A stretch of 26,056 nt of DNA. Source: Gammaproteobacteria bacterium UBA3498. Its GTDB lineage: Bacteria > Pseudomonadota > Gammaproteobacteria > Pseudomonadales > Pseudohongiellaceae. The stretch lies in NCBI GenBank assembly GCA_002377605.1, contig DFQD01000038.1, forward strand, positions 1 through 26,056. Direction: 5' to 3'. Shown here in pieces: positions 1 through 7,337 of this stretch; position 1 is the first letter of the stretch, and each line of letters starts with the position of its first letter. Position numbers and translations under genes: made by a program. The notes under the pieces were generated by a model. It did not search any database and was not told the origin of the DNA. It saw only the letters and a list, made by a program, of their open reading frames with translations.

Positions 1-339
1 ATAGGATTCATTTATGGCTCCGCCGCTGCAGTGAAATACACTATTATTGGTTGGCTAGGCAGTATTGTTGAACAATCACTTGGACACGTGCACTATATTC
101 AACTACTTTGCCCTGAATCAACTCTATTACGGGAGCTCAATAGCATTACTCGAACCGGAAATTGGAAGTTGCAGGATAGAATCTTGTACAAGACTCTTGC
201 CAATAGCAGCAGTTGTTATTGCACACCTCTTCCTATCAAATTAGTAATTGATAAGGCAATTTTCGAGCCCTATGAAGCTGCGCAGGATATAAAAGAATAT
301 GTAAAATTCGGAGTAAAAATAACAACCAAAAATGGATGA
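1..339 (+). CDS. C-terminal part of a P-loop kinase-like (AAA/shikimate-kinase-like) protein, 5' truncated
   Basis: The reading frame is open from the first base of the window to a stop at 337-339, so this is the 3' end of a longer gene; the GTG at 31 is probably internal. The visible part has a beta strand followed by a cysteine and a short helix (HYIQLLCPESTLL), a Lys-Leu-x-Asp segment (WKLQDR), then a proline-rich stretch and an LVID strand with a final helix (EAAQDIKEYV). From memory, this order matches the C-terminal half of small P-loop nucleoside/shikimate-kinase-like ATPases, in which the final Asp-containing strand and helix close the fold. The Walker A motif would lie outside the window, so substrate and activity cannot be judged. 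The family call is tentative; the frame being coding is more secure. Confidence 0.5.
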   Translation: MGFIYGSAAAVKYTIIGWLGSIVEQSLGHVHYIQLLCPESTLLRELNSITRTGNWKLQDRILYKTLANSSSCYCTPLPIKLVIDKAIFEPYEAAQDIKEYVKFGVKITTKNG

Positions 340-409
340 AAACAATATCTATCGATGAACGCATGCCCTTTGTCGAGCGCTAACCAATAAACTTAAAACG
401 GATTACCGA

Positions 410-1747
410 ATGCTAATATCAATTAAAACTAGGACAGCTCTTTTCGGGCTCGCCTCTATTATATTACTGTACTCAAACAAGCATGTTAGCGCCCAACAAG
501 AACTCGTTCCCATCGACGAAAGTGTTCGTAATTCCTTCGAGTTAGTCCGTCAAGATAATCGTGTACAAGCCACACTGCGATATATTTTGGATACCGAGCC
601 GTTTAATATTCAGGAACAATTTCGCATTACTGAAATTCCAGCCCCTCCCTTCAAAGAGGAACGCAGAGCCGCATACTACTTACAAAAAATGCAGGAGCGC
701 GGCTTACCCAATGCCTATATTGATTCCGAAGGTAATGTCATCGGCATTCGTGAAGGGACTGGCGATGGGCCAACCTTTTTAATCGCGGCACATTTGGATA
801 CCGTATTTCCGGAAGGAGTAGATACAACAGTGCAGCTGCGAGGAGGAAGATATTATGCACCAGGAATCGGTGATGATACTCGAGGCCTCGCTGTCTTGCT
901 TTCCCTCGTCAGCGCATTAGATCAGAGTGGTATAGAAACGATAGGGGACATCATGTTCTCAGGTAATGTTGGCGAGGAAGGCCGCGGAGATTTGCGTGGC
1001 ATTAAAGCGATATTCCGAGACCACCCAAATATAGATGGCTTCGTTTCTGTTGACGGTGTTCGACTTAGACGGATAACTACTGGTGGTACCGGCAGTCGTC
1101 GTTTCGAATTTCACTTTAAAGGGCCTGGTGGGCATTCCTTCGGAGCCTTTGGATTAGCGAGTGCAGTACACGCAATGGGCAGAGCAATAGCGAAAATTTC
1201 GGAATTCGAAACGCCGGCATTTCCCAAAACCACATTTACAGTTGGCACCGTCGAAGGGGGGACCTCGGTAAACTCAATAGCTGCAGATGCTATCTTTGCG
1301 CTAGATATGCGCTCAAACGATCGCGAGGAATTAGCTCGATTGGAAGAAAGAGCGAAAGCTGCAGCATTAGAAGCAGTGGCCGAAGAAAATGCTCGCTGGA
1401 ACAATGGCGAAATTACGGTCGACTTTAATTTGATCGGCGATCGACCTGTTGGACGCACACCTACAGAGAGTCCCATAGTGCAGGTTGCCTCACTGGCCTT
1501 CGATGAGATCGGAGTCGAATTAGATGAGCTAGGAATATCCAGCACAGACTCAAATGTGCCTATGGCTCTTAACATTCCAGCGATAACTATTGCTGGCGGA
1601 GGCAATGGAGGCGGCGCCCATTCTCCCAGTGAATGGTTTATTCCTATCAATACTCATGTAGGCCCGCAAACCGCATTATTGATAATGCTTTCACTTGTAG
1701 GTATTGACGGTGTTTCGGAGCCATTATTAGAAGAAATGGGCGACTAA
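410..1747 (+). CDS. Secreted M20-family metallopeptidase/amidohydrolase
   Basis: A 445-residue zinc hydrolase with an N-terminal Sec signal (hydrophobic residues about 10-22, likely cleavage after VSA near 28), so it should act in the periplasm. The M20 metal site can be read in order: H128 and D130 in HLDTV, bridging D155 in GIGDD, the catalytic Glu pair E189-E190 in GNVGEEG, D215 in SVDG, and H404 in GGGAHSPSEW. The lid/dimerisation domain is inserted at about 225-340, starting with the family-typical GPGGHS (H242). Length fits M20 aminopeptidases and PepT-like tripeptidases. All catalytic and metal residues are present, so it should be active on short peptides or N-acyl amino acids; which one is not readable. 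It stands alone, with the kinase-like gene ending 70 bases upstream and a convergent nitronate monooxygenase downstream. Confidence 0.93.
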   Translation: MLISIKTRTALFGLASIILLYSNKHVSAQQELVPIDESVRNSFELVRQDNRVQATLRYILDTEPFNIQEQFRITEIPAPPFKEERRAAYYLQKMQERGLPNAYIDSEGNVIGIREGTGDGPTFLIAAHLDTVFPEGVDTTVQLRGGRYYAPGIGDDTRGLAVLLSLVSALDQSGIETIGDIMFSGNVGEEGRGDLRGIKAIFRDHPNIDGFVSVDGVRLRRITTGGTGSRRFEFHFKGPGGHSFGAFGLASAVHAMGRAIAKISEFETPAFPKTTFTVGTVEGGTSVNSIAADAIFALDMRSNDREELARLEERAKAAALEAVAEENARWNNGEITVDFNLIGDRPVGRTPTESPIVQVASLAFDEIGVELDELGISSTDSNVPMALNIPAITIAGGGNGGGAHSPSEWFIPINTHVGPQTALLIMLSLVGIDGVSEPLLEEMGD

Positions 1748-1926
1748 TTCATAACTCCTCTAATTGGAAGCAAAATGAGCACTCAATGTTTAACCGATAC
1801 TCTTCTCTGCCACCGGAAATACCAATCGTCAGTTTTACAAATAAGAAAACCTATAACGAATTACTCGCCACGGACGAATTGCTAAACAGTGACATCAAGG
1901 AAATTGGAAAAAGCGAAAAATTAACT

Positions 1927-3051
1927 TCAATCAAGCAAACTAGAAGAGAGTCTTTCGCTGGCTTCTAAATAATCCTGCATGAATTCGTAGACAATAGTTT
2001 TGGCTGATTGAGTAGTATTCATTAGCCCTACTCCCTGCCCTATCCAGGAAGTGACCAGCTGATTAGCTCCTTCGTGGCCAACTTCGGCGAGTTTCGTAAC
2101 TCGAGCTAATGGCGCTTCGGTAACTTGGGATTGTAATGGCATTGGTAAAGGCTGAGGAGCACCGTCCGCTTCCCAAGCATCGGTCCATTGCGAGCGTAAC
2201 TGACGCGAATGTTTTCCAGTGCGAGAGCGAGATCGAATCGTTTCCCGAGAAGACGCTTTTAACATTTTTTCTTTTAGCACCGGCGGAGTATCGGACTCTG
2301 CACTGGTTAGCCAAACCGATCCGGTCCATACCCCAGCAGCGCCCATTGCCATGCATGCAGCCATCTGTTTGCCAGTTACGATGCCCCCTGCTGCAAGCAC
2401 AGGAACACCTAATCCTTCTAAGGCACCGCAAACTTCCGGTATCAGCACCATCGTAGGCACGTCACCGCAGTGACCTCCAGCTTCGGTACCCGAAGCAACT
2501 ACAATATCTACTCCAGCTTGAACTTGTTTTAAGGCATGCTCTTTCGTTCCAATTAAAGCCGCAGTTGCCACGCCTTTCTGTCTGGCAATATCAATCATAT
2601 ATGTAGGCGGAACTCCCAGAGCATTGGCAATCATTTTTATCGGATGGGAAAAAGCTACATCAATTACGTTACCAGCCATACCAGAAGTTAAGAATGAGCT
2701 GCGTTTGTATCCTTTGTATACATCGGTTGTATCGATTTTGTGTCGCTCCAAAATACCGCTGGCAAATTCCTTGTGCTGCTCCGGCACCCTCTTCTGGATA
2801 TCATCGACTGTTTCATTTTCTTCAGTTACGTCCATACTTGTTGGCGCAATTAAATCAATGCCATATGGCATGCCATCGATGTTTTCATCTATCCAGTTTA
2901 ATTCTACTTCCAGATCTTCAATGCTGTAGCGAGCCGCCCCAAGTACGCCAAATCCACCGGCTTTTGAAACCTGCACCACCACATCACGACAATGGCTAAA
3001 GGCAATTAGCGGAAATTCAATATCGAGCAGATCGCAAATTGGAGATTTCAT
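1927..3051 (-). CDS. Nitronate monooxygenase family FMN protein (2-nitropropane dioxygenase-like)
   Basis: A 374-residue cytoplasmic TIM-barrel flavoprotein. Family enzymes oxidise propionate-3-nitronate and similar nitronates using FMN and oxygen. The FMN-binding signature is clear: GTEAGGHCGD at about 188-197 (H194 at the position of the usual catalytic base), the phosphate-binding AAGGI at 220-224, and MGAAGVWTGSVWL at about 236-248. The N-terminal IEFPLIAFSHCRDVVVQVSKAGG corresponds to the first strand and helix of the barrel. The inserted segment around 70-115 is longer than in classical bacterial enzymes, as in the paralogues seen in fatty-acid-degrading proteobacteria, so the natural substrate may differ. 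The start codon at 3051 is the first ATG of the frame. It seems to be a single-gene unit, convergent with the M20 peptidase. Confidence 0.9.
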   Translation of the reverse strand: MKSPICDLLDIEFPLIAFSHCRDVVVQVSKAGGFGVLGAARYSIEDLEVELNWIDENIDGMPYGIDLIAPTSMDVTEENETVDDIQKRVPEQHKEFASGILERHKIDTTDVYKGYKRSSFLTSGMAGNVIDVAFSHPIKMIANALGVPPTYMIDIARQKGVATAALIGTKEHALKQVQAGVDIVVASGTEAGGHCGDVPTMVLIPEVCGALEGLGVPVLAAGGIVTGKQMAACMAMGAAGVWTGSVWLTSAESDTPPVLKEKMLKASSRETIRSRSRTGKHSRQLRSQWTDAWEADGAPQPLPMPLQSQVTEAPLARVTKLAEVGHEGANQLVTSWIGQGVGLMNTTQSAKTIVYEFMQDYLEASERLSSSLLD

Positions 3052-3094
3052 ATTGGCTTAATAGCGTTTTCAATCAACACCGTAATTTATAGAC

Positions 3095-3117
3095 AAAAAA
3101 CCCGCAGGGGAGCGGGT
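3095..3117 (-). terminator. Rho-independent terminator
   Basis: Read on the minus strand, a 6-bp GC-rich stem (ACCCGC / GCGGGT, 3117-3112 with 3105-3100) with a 6-base loop is followed by a run of six T (3100-3095). It lies between the secreted protein gene at 3194-3991 and the nitronate monooxygenase start at 3051 and would end transcription of the former. A second, stronger hairpin without a T run (8-bp perfect stem, 3165-3172 with 3176-3183) lies 10 bases after that gene's stop codon and may stabilise the mRNA end. Confidence 0.8.
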
Positions 3118-3193
3118 CCATATCACAACTTTTAAAGCAGATTCGAGAAATCAGCTAGCAGACTTGGCGCCCTTAGGGCGCCAGGAGCTGCGA

Positions 3194-3991
3194 TTAATCT
3201 TGCTTGCGAAGATGTCCGTAGAGTAACTCCTCAGTAAATTCAACGCACTTGTACTCCAACAGCTGCATGTTCTCATCTAAGCGGCGATAAAGAGGAAAGC
3301 TCACTGTCCAAGGACGCGTATATACATTTGGGTCTTCCATAGTCGCCTCATACATGATCACGTTTGGACCAACGTGGGTATAGCGCTCAGTTACTCTTAA
3401 CGCTTCTGTATGGTGATTACCAGCGTGATCGAACCAGGTATCCGGTACCTGATCTGTGACTTCGATTACCAAAGAGTCACCTTCGTAATAAGCGAGGTTA
3501 TGGCCCATCCAGGAATATATTGGCGCTTCAAAATCCGGTTGGTCGACATAGACAATCCGGCTGGCGCTAGCAAATTCATAGGCAAACACTATGTGTGCCG
3601 GTGACTGAATGATCTGAAATGGAAAAGGCAGATAATTAGCCCTAGGGATACCTGGCATATAACACTTAACGACCGGATCCAGGCTTAGCCAATCGGCTTT
3701 GTTATCCAGTTGCTTTTGTCTGGCTTCCGCGGTGTAAGGAATTTCCCCGCCTTCAACAATTCCTAGTCCTCCGGGGATTGCACCGATTGCACCCAACTCA
3801 AACATGGGGCCGAAATCTGCCGCATGGGGCTCAATATTGTAATGGGCACTGCCTATAGCTTGCCAAATCCCATTAAAGTCAGGCTTACCGTCAGCAGTGC
3901 GGGGAATATCCTGTGCCTGAACGCTGGCGGTAATACTTAAAAGGGCAATGATTGAAAGAAGTGTGGTTAGCTTCTGTCGGATTCTTAACAT
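3194..3991 (-). CDS. Secreted protein of an unnamed conserved family (DGKPDFNGIW type)
   Basis: A 265-residue protein with a clear Sec signal (basic start, hydrophobic 10-22, cleavage after VQA near 26). The mature protein opens with the family hallmark ADGKPDFNGIW. It continues with YTAEARQKQ, CYMPGIPR, PFQIIQSPAHIVFAYE, WMGHNLAYYEGDSLVIEV and HTEALRVTERYTHVG. From memory, this order is shared by many periplasmic proteins of Acidobacteria and marine Gammaproteobacteria that have no known function. The pattern of alternating strands suggests a beta-rich fold. A His pair (GNHHTEALRV) and a conserved Asp/His segment (DTWFDHAG) could bind a ligand or metal, but this is not shown. It is divergent from the aldo/keto reductase gene (167-base shared upstream region) and has its own terminator. 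No function is proposed. Confidence 0.85.
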   Translation of the reverse strand: MLRIRQKLTTLLSIIALLSITASVQAQDIPRTADGKPDFNGIWQAIGSAHYNIEPHAADFGPMFELGAIGAIPGGLGIVEGGEIPYTAEARQKQLDNKADWLSLDPVVKCYMPGIPRANYLPFPFQIIQSPAHIVFAYEFASASRIVYVDQPDFEAPIYSWMGHNLAYYEGDSLVIEVTDQVPDTWFDHAGNHHTEALRVTERYTHVGPNVIMYEATMEDPNVYTRPWTVSFPLYRRLDENMQLLEYKCVEFTEELLYGHLRKQD

Positions 3992-4158
3992 GCTCTTACT
4001 CCGTCGTTGTTTTTATTAGCTGCGAGCACTTTATTGTTCTGCAGAATATGAGATTCTATCACAGCAAATCGAAATCATGTCATCAGATTAGTTATTGACA
4101 TAGATATACCAGAAACCCCACCATTCGGGACTCTCACTCATTTTTCAGGATGCCCTAA

Positions 4159-5073
4159 ATGTCTTTAACACGCCGTGATCTTATTAAAAGTGCTGCCGGA
4201 ATTGCAGCGGGAGTGAGCCTGCCAAGATCACTCTTAGGGCAGGAACCTCTCAATATGACCACTATCCCTTCTTCTGGTCAGCAAGTACCTGCTATTGGTA
4301 TAGGTTGCCGTAACTATCGAGGCTCACTAAATTCTGAAAAGATGTCGGTATTTAAGGAAACCTTTGCCACTTTTCATCGCGGCGGTGGAAAAGTTATAGA
4401 CACATCGCCTAATTATGGTAATTCCGAAGAAATCATCGGGTACATCATGAATGAACAAGGCATCAGAGATGATTTGTGGATAGCAACCAAAGTAGATCGC
4501 GAAGGTCGCCAAGACGGCATAGAGAGAATGGAGAATTCTTTCGAATTATTAGGTGGGGAAAACTTCGAGTTAATGCAGGTACATAATCTTCGTGGCACTG
4601 CAATCCAACTGGAAACGATGAAAGCCTGGAAAGAGCAAGGTCGCTTTCGTTACATCGGCATAACCACTTCCCGCGATGCTCAATATAATGAAATAGAACA
4701 AGTAATGACTGCTCATGACATAGATTTTATTCAGGTGGATTATTCATTAGGCAATCGCAACGCCGCAGAACGATTGCTACCACTAGCGCAAGATCAAGGA
4801 AAGGGCGTATTAGTAAATCTACCTTTTGGACGCGGGCGATTATTTAATGCTGTGGGAGACCGCCCTCTTCCCGATTGGGCTAACGACATCGATGCCACCA
4901 CTTGGGCTCAGGTATTTCTGAAATATGTGATGTCTCATCCGTCAGGCGCAATTCCAATTCCCGGAACAACCAAGCCTCACCATGCAGAAGATAATTTAAA
5001 CGCCGCCCGTGGTCGTTTACCCGATGCCGCGCTTCGTGCTGAAATGGAGAGCTTTATCGATCAATTACTATAG
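4159..5073 (+). CDS. Tat-exported aldo/keto reductase
   Basis: A 304-residue protein with a twin-arginine signal (TRRDLIK at 4-10, then a weakly hydrophobic Ala/Gly stretch to about 22), so it is probably exported folded with its cofactor. The rest is an aldo/keto reductase barrel. The catalytic tetrad is readable: D81 and Y86 in VIDTSPNYGNSE, K111 in WIATKV and H142 in LMQVHNL. The NADP-binding C-terminal segment IPGTTKPHHAEDNL lies at about 265-278. Enzymes of this type reduce carbonyls with NAD(P)H, but exported members must bring their cofactor with them; the substrate is unknown. The start has an AGGA about 10 bases upstream. The next gene begins about 29 bases after the stop, so it probably shares a transcript with the two membrane proteins downstream. 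Confidence 0.92.
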   Translation: MSLTRRDLIKSAAGIAAGVSLPRSLLGQEPLNMTTIPSSGQQVPAIGIGCRNYRGSLNSEKMSVFKETFATFHRGGGKVIDTSPNYGNSEEIIGYIMNEQGIRDDLWIATKVDREGRQDGIERMENSFELLGGENFELMQVHNLRGTAIQLETMKAWKEQGRFRYIGITTSRDAQYNEIEQVMTAHDIDFIQVDYSLGNRNAAERLLPLAQDQGKGVLVNLPFGRGRLFNAVGDRPLPDWANDIDATTWAQVFLKYVMSHPSGAIPIPGTTKPHHAEDNLNAARGRLPDAALRAEMESFIDQLL

Positions 5074-5102
5074 CGAAACCCTTATGGGTTGAGGTTGGGA
5101 TA

Positions 5103-5594
5103 CTGGAAACTCTAGCACTTTTAGAAGAAACTGCACTTAGCATCTGGTTTAGGGAATCAGGTGCCGCTTTCTTCTCTTCCCTAACTTTGCATTCTCTAGC
5201 AATGGCAATTGTAGTTGGCATCAACTTCGCAATCGCATTGCGTTTGATAGGCTGGGTGCCACAATTCAATCTAGGTCCTTTCAATCGCTTCTATCAAATT
5301 CATTGGGTTGGCGCGACCGTTGTGCTTTTATCAGGCCTTGGCTTGCTACTCGCCTATCCTGCCAAAGCACTAACTAATCCAGTCTTTTATTTGAAGTTCA
5401 CGGCCCTCTCTATCGGCTTGCTAATTGCCGCATGGCTGCAAAAACAAATTCAGTCAAACAGATTAAGGAACTTTGCCACAGCAAAAATTAAAGCAATAGC
5501 GGCTCTTTCTATTGTTTTATGGATCATTGCAATAACCGCAGGTCGCTTTTTAGCCTACACCAATAGCGTCCTGCTAGCATCGCGGTTTTTTTAA
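5103..5594 (+). CDS. Four-helix membrane protein, first of a tandem pair; probable non-AUG start
   Basis: A small hydrophobic protein, not known to me by function (possibly DUF6644-like, from memory). The first standard start codon in frame is TTG at 5187, but that would cut into helix 1. The frame upstream encodes ETLALLEETALSIWFRESG, which aligns well with the N-terminus of the downstream paralogue (LELLSNFAHTTGIYEFMNS). No ATG, GTG or TTG lies in frame between the previous stop (5071-5073) and 5187. A GAGG at 5091-5094 sits 8 bases before CTG 5103 and 5 before ATA 5100; I chose CTG. With this start the length (163 aa) matches the paralogue (168 aa). Shared features are a His in helix 1 (LTLHSLAM), Arg-Leu before loop 1, and Gly-Arg-x-x-x-Tyr at the end of helix 4. 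The stop is 2 bases before the next ATG. Confidence 0.75.
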   Translation: METLALLEETALSIWFRESGAAFFSSLTLHSLAMAIVVGINFAIALRLIGWVPQFNLGPFNRFYQIHWVGATVVLLSGLGLLLAYPAKALTNPVFYLKFTALSIGLLIAAWLQKQIQSNRLRNFATAKIKAIAALSIVLWIIAITAGRFLAYTNSVLLASRFF

Positions 5595-5596
5595 CA

Positions 5597-6103
5597 ATGC
5601 TCGAGCTTCTTTCTAATTTTGCGCACACCACTGGAATTTACGAATTCATGAATTCTCCATGGGGATGGCCCACAGCCGAATCCATTCATTTCCTTGGATT
5701 GTGCATGCTAATTGGGACAATTGGCGTATTCGATTTACGGATGCTGGGATTTGGTCAAAACATTTCCTATAAAGACTTACATAAATTAGTTAAATTCGGC
5801 GTCGGGGGTTATCTATTGAATGTTACAACTGGCGTTATGTTTTTAACGACAGCCCCAGATCAATATATTTTCAATCCGGCGTTTCAAACTAAGATGTTAT
5901 TTATGTTGATTGCTGGAATTAACATGCTCTGGTTTTACGCTACTACATCGAGCCAAGTTAAAGCAACTGAAGCTGCTCTCGCTGTTTCTAACCGCGCCAA
6001 GGCTATCGCGTTGGTTTCTCTAGTCTGCTGGAGCGTAATTATTGTTTGCGGACGCTTAATTACCTATTTCAGACCGCCCTATCATTGGTGTTTATGGTGT
6101 TAA
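5597..6103 (+). CDS. Four-helix membrane protein, second of a tandem pair
   Basis: A 168-residue integral membrane protein with helices at about 28-46, 66-86, 99-116 and 135-156. It is a diverged copy of the gene directly before it. Both carry a His within helix 1 (ESIHFLGLCML here, LTLHSLAMAIV there), an Asp/Ala-Leu-Arg-Met/Leu-Leu/Ile-Gly motif at the end of helix 1, and Trp...Gly-Arg-Leu at helix 4 (VCWSVIIVCGRLITY). The two-base gap and similar size suggest a heterodimer. The conserved in-membrane His could bind heme or a metal, but nothing in the sequence proves this. The C-terminus holds an odd short HWCLWC tail with two Cys. It follows an exported aldo/keto reductase, and a SURF1-family gene comes next after 234 bases in which I see no gene or terminator. 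Confidence 0.85.
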   Translation: MLELLSNFAHTTGIYEFMNSPWGWPTAESIHFLGLCMLIGTIGVFDLRMLGFGQNISYKDLHKLVKFGVGGYLLNVTTGVMFLTTAPDQYIFNPAFQTKMLFMLIAGINMLWFYATTSSQVKATEAALAVSNRAKAIALVSLVCWSVIIVCGRLITYFRPPYHWCLWC

Positions 6104-6337
6104 AAAGTGCGTTCTGTAGAATTTTGGTCGCTCATAAATTTAACTTTGATAATTTTCGGCAATTCCAACACTGCAATGAGCGGTAACTAGCCGACTAAGA
6201 ACGTGCAATCCTAGGGATTGAGTCCGCAAACTTTTGGCCCATAGGTTTCTTTATACATCCTAGTTTTTTTGACTTGTTGAACTCCTTTCGTACCTGCATT
6301 AGTCTCACTTCCCTCAGCTTTATCGCGGACTTAAAGT

Positions 6338-7114
6338 GTGGCCCTGCGTAAAATTTATAAATTAGGTAGTTTCGAAATTCGATTCAACTGGCTAATTGCT
6401 GCCTGCGTGGGAATTACTGCTATCACCTGTGCTAATTTAGGTTTGTGGCAATTGGACCGTGCGGCTGCAAAAGTGGAAGAACAGCGAGTACTGGAAGCTG
6501 AGTTACGGATAAACGCTGGCACGATTGAGGACATTCCAGGCGGTCATTTACACCCAGCGAATCCTGAAATGCGCAATCGCCATGTACAACTCAAGGGTGA
6601 ATACCTAAATGATCGCACCATTCTGATTCTTGCAGAGTTCTTCGATGATCAGATTGGTTACGGTGTTGTGACTCCTTTCCGCCTAGACAGTAATGGCAAC
6701 CTAGTTTTAGTGCACCGTGGCTGGACAACTGCAATGCTGCCTCCTGATATGCCACCAGTTTTGCGGCCAGTTGATGGACTAGTGGAGGTTTCAGCCCAGA
6801 TTTTTGTGCCTCCGGAGAATGCGCGGGTATTTGCCAGCCAGATAGACCCTTCCGAATGGCCGATTCGCATGCGCAGCCTCGAAATAGACGTAATCTCAGA
6901 TATTCTCGGCGAGCCTATCTTCCCGTTTGAGGTCCGAATTACGGCTGGCCAGCCCGGTACACTGGTACGTCATTGGCCTGCAGTCAATCCTGATATAAAC
7001 CAGAATTTATCTTATGCAATTCAATGGTTTAGCTTTGGATTAATCATAATATTCATCGCTCTGTTGGCCAGCAGTAATCTCTGGAATCTAATGCGAGGGC
7101 CCGAACGGCCTTAA
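6338..7114 (+). CDS. SURF1-family protein (cytochrome oxidase assembly-like), orphan
   Basis: A 258-residue inner-membrane protein with the classical SURF1 layout: N-terminal helix (about 17-36) ending in LGLWQLDRAAAK, a large periplasmic domain with RHVQLKGEY, GYGVVTPF and VLVHRGW (about 81-129), and a C-terminal helix (about 226-246) beginning SYAIQWFSFG. SURF1 proteins help insert heme a into cytochrome c oxidase subunit I. Two things are odd. First, no cox or cta gene is adjacent, although SURF1 usually sits in the oxidase operon. Second, from memory the family has a His just before the conserved Tyr-Ala-x-x-Trp (H-L-x-Y-A-x-Q-W); here that position is Asn (N223). In Paracoccus Surf1 a His in this region is a heme ligand. 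The start is GTG at 6338; no better start is near. Confidence 0.9.
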   Translation: MALRKIYKLGSFEIRFNWLIAACVGITAITCANLGLWQLDRAAAKVEEQRVLEAELRINAGTIEDIPGGHLHPANPEMRNRHVQLKGEYLNDRTILILAEFFDDQIGYGVVTPFRLDSNGNLVLVHRGWTTAMLPPDMPPVLRPVDGLVEVSAQIFVPPENARVFASQIDPSEWPIRMRSLEIDVISDILGEPIFPFEVRITAGQPGTLVRHWPAVNPDINQNLSYAIQWFSFGLIIIFIALLASSNLWNLMRGPERP

Positions 7115-7337
7115 AAAAATGCTCAATATTCAAACAATTATCATTCTCCTAAGCCGTGTTTTAAGTTTCAGTTATTAGATTTTGCGAAATCAGCCGAATA
7201 ATTAGATAAGGCGCTGATTTTAACTACAAAATACAGGCAGGAAGCGTTCAAAAATGACACTAAAAATGCTAAGGTTCGCTCGTTTAACTAATTCAGAAAA
7301 TACCAAAGTCAATTCAGCTATGAGGAGTAGCAAAATT

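Noticed and set aside
1786..1968. 60-codon frame on the plus strand between the M20 peptidase and the nitronate monooxygenase
   Set aside because: It overlaps the conserved end of the convergent gene, has no clear ribosome binding site and resembles nothing; likely chance.
3165..3183. 8-bp perfect hairpin after the secreted protein gene
   Set aside because: No T run follows it on either strand, so it is not called as a separate terminator; the nearby 3095-3117 hairpin is.
5054..5284. 76-codon minus-strand frame over the start of the membrane protein
   Set aside because: Lies opposite the extended coding region, with no hydrophobic or other family pattern; shadow.
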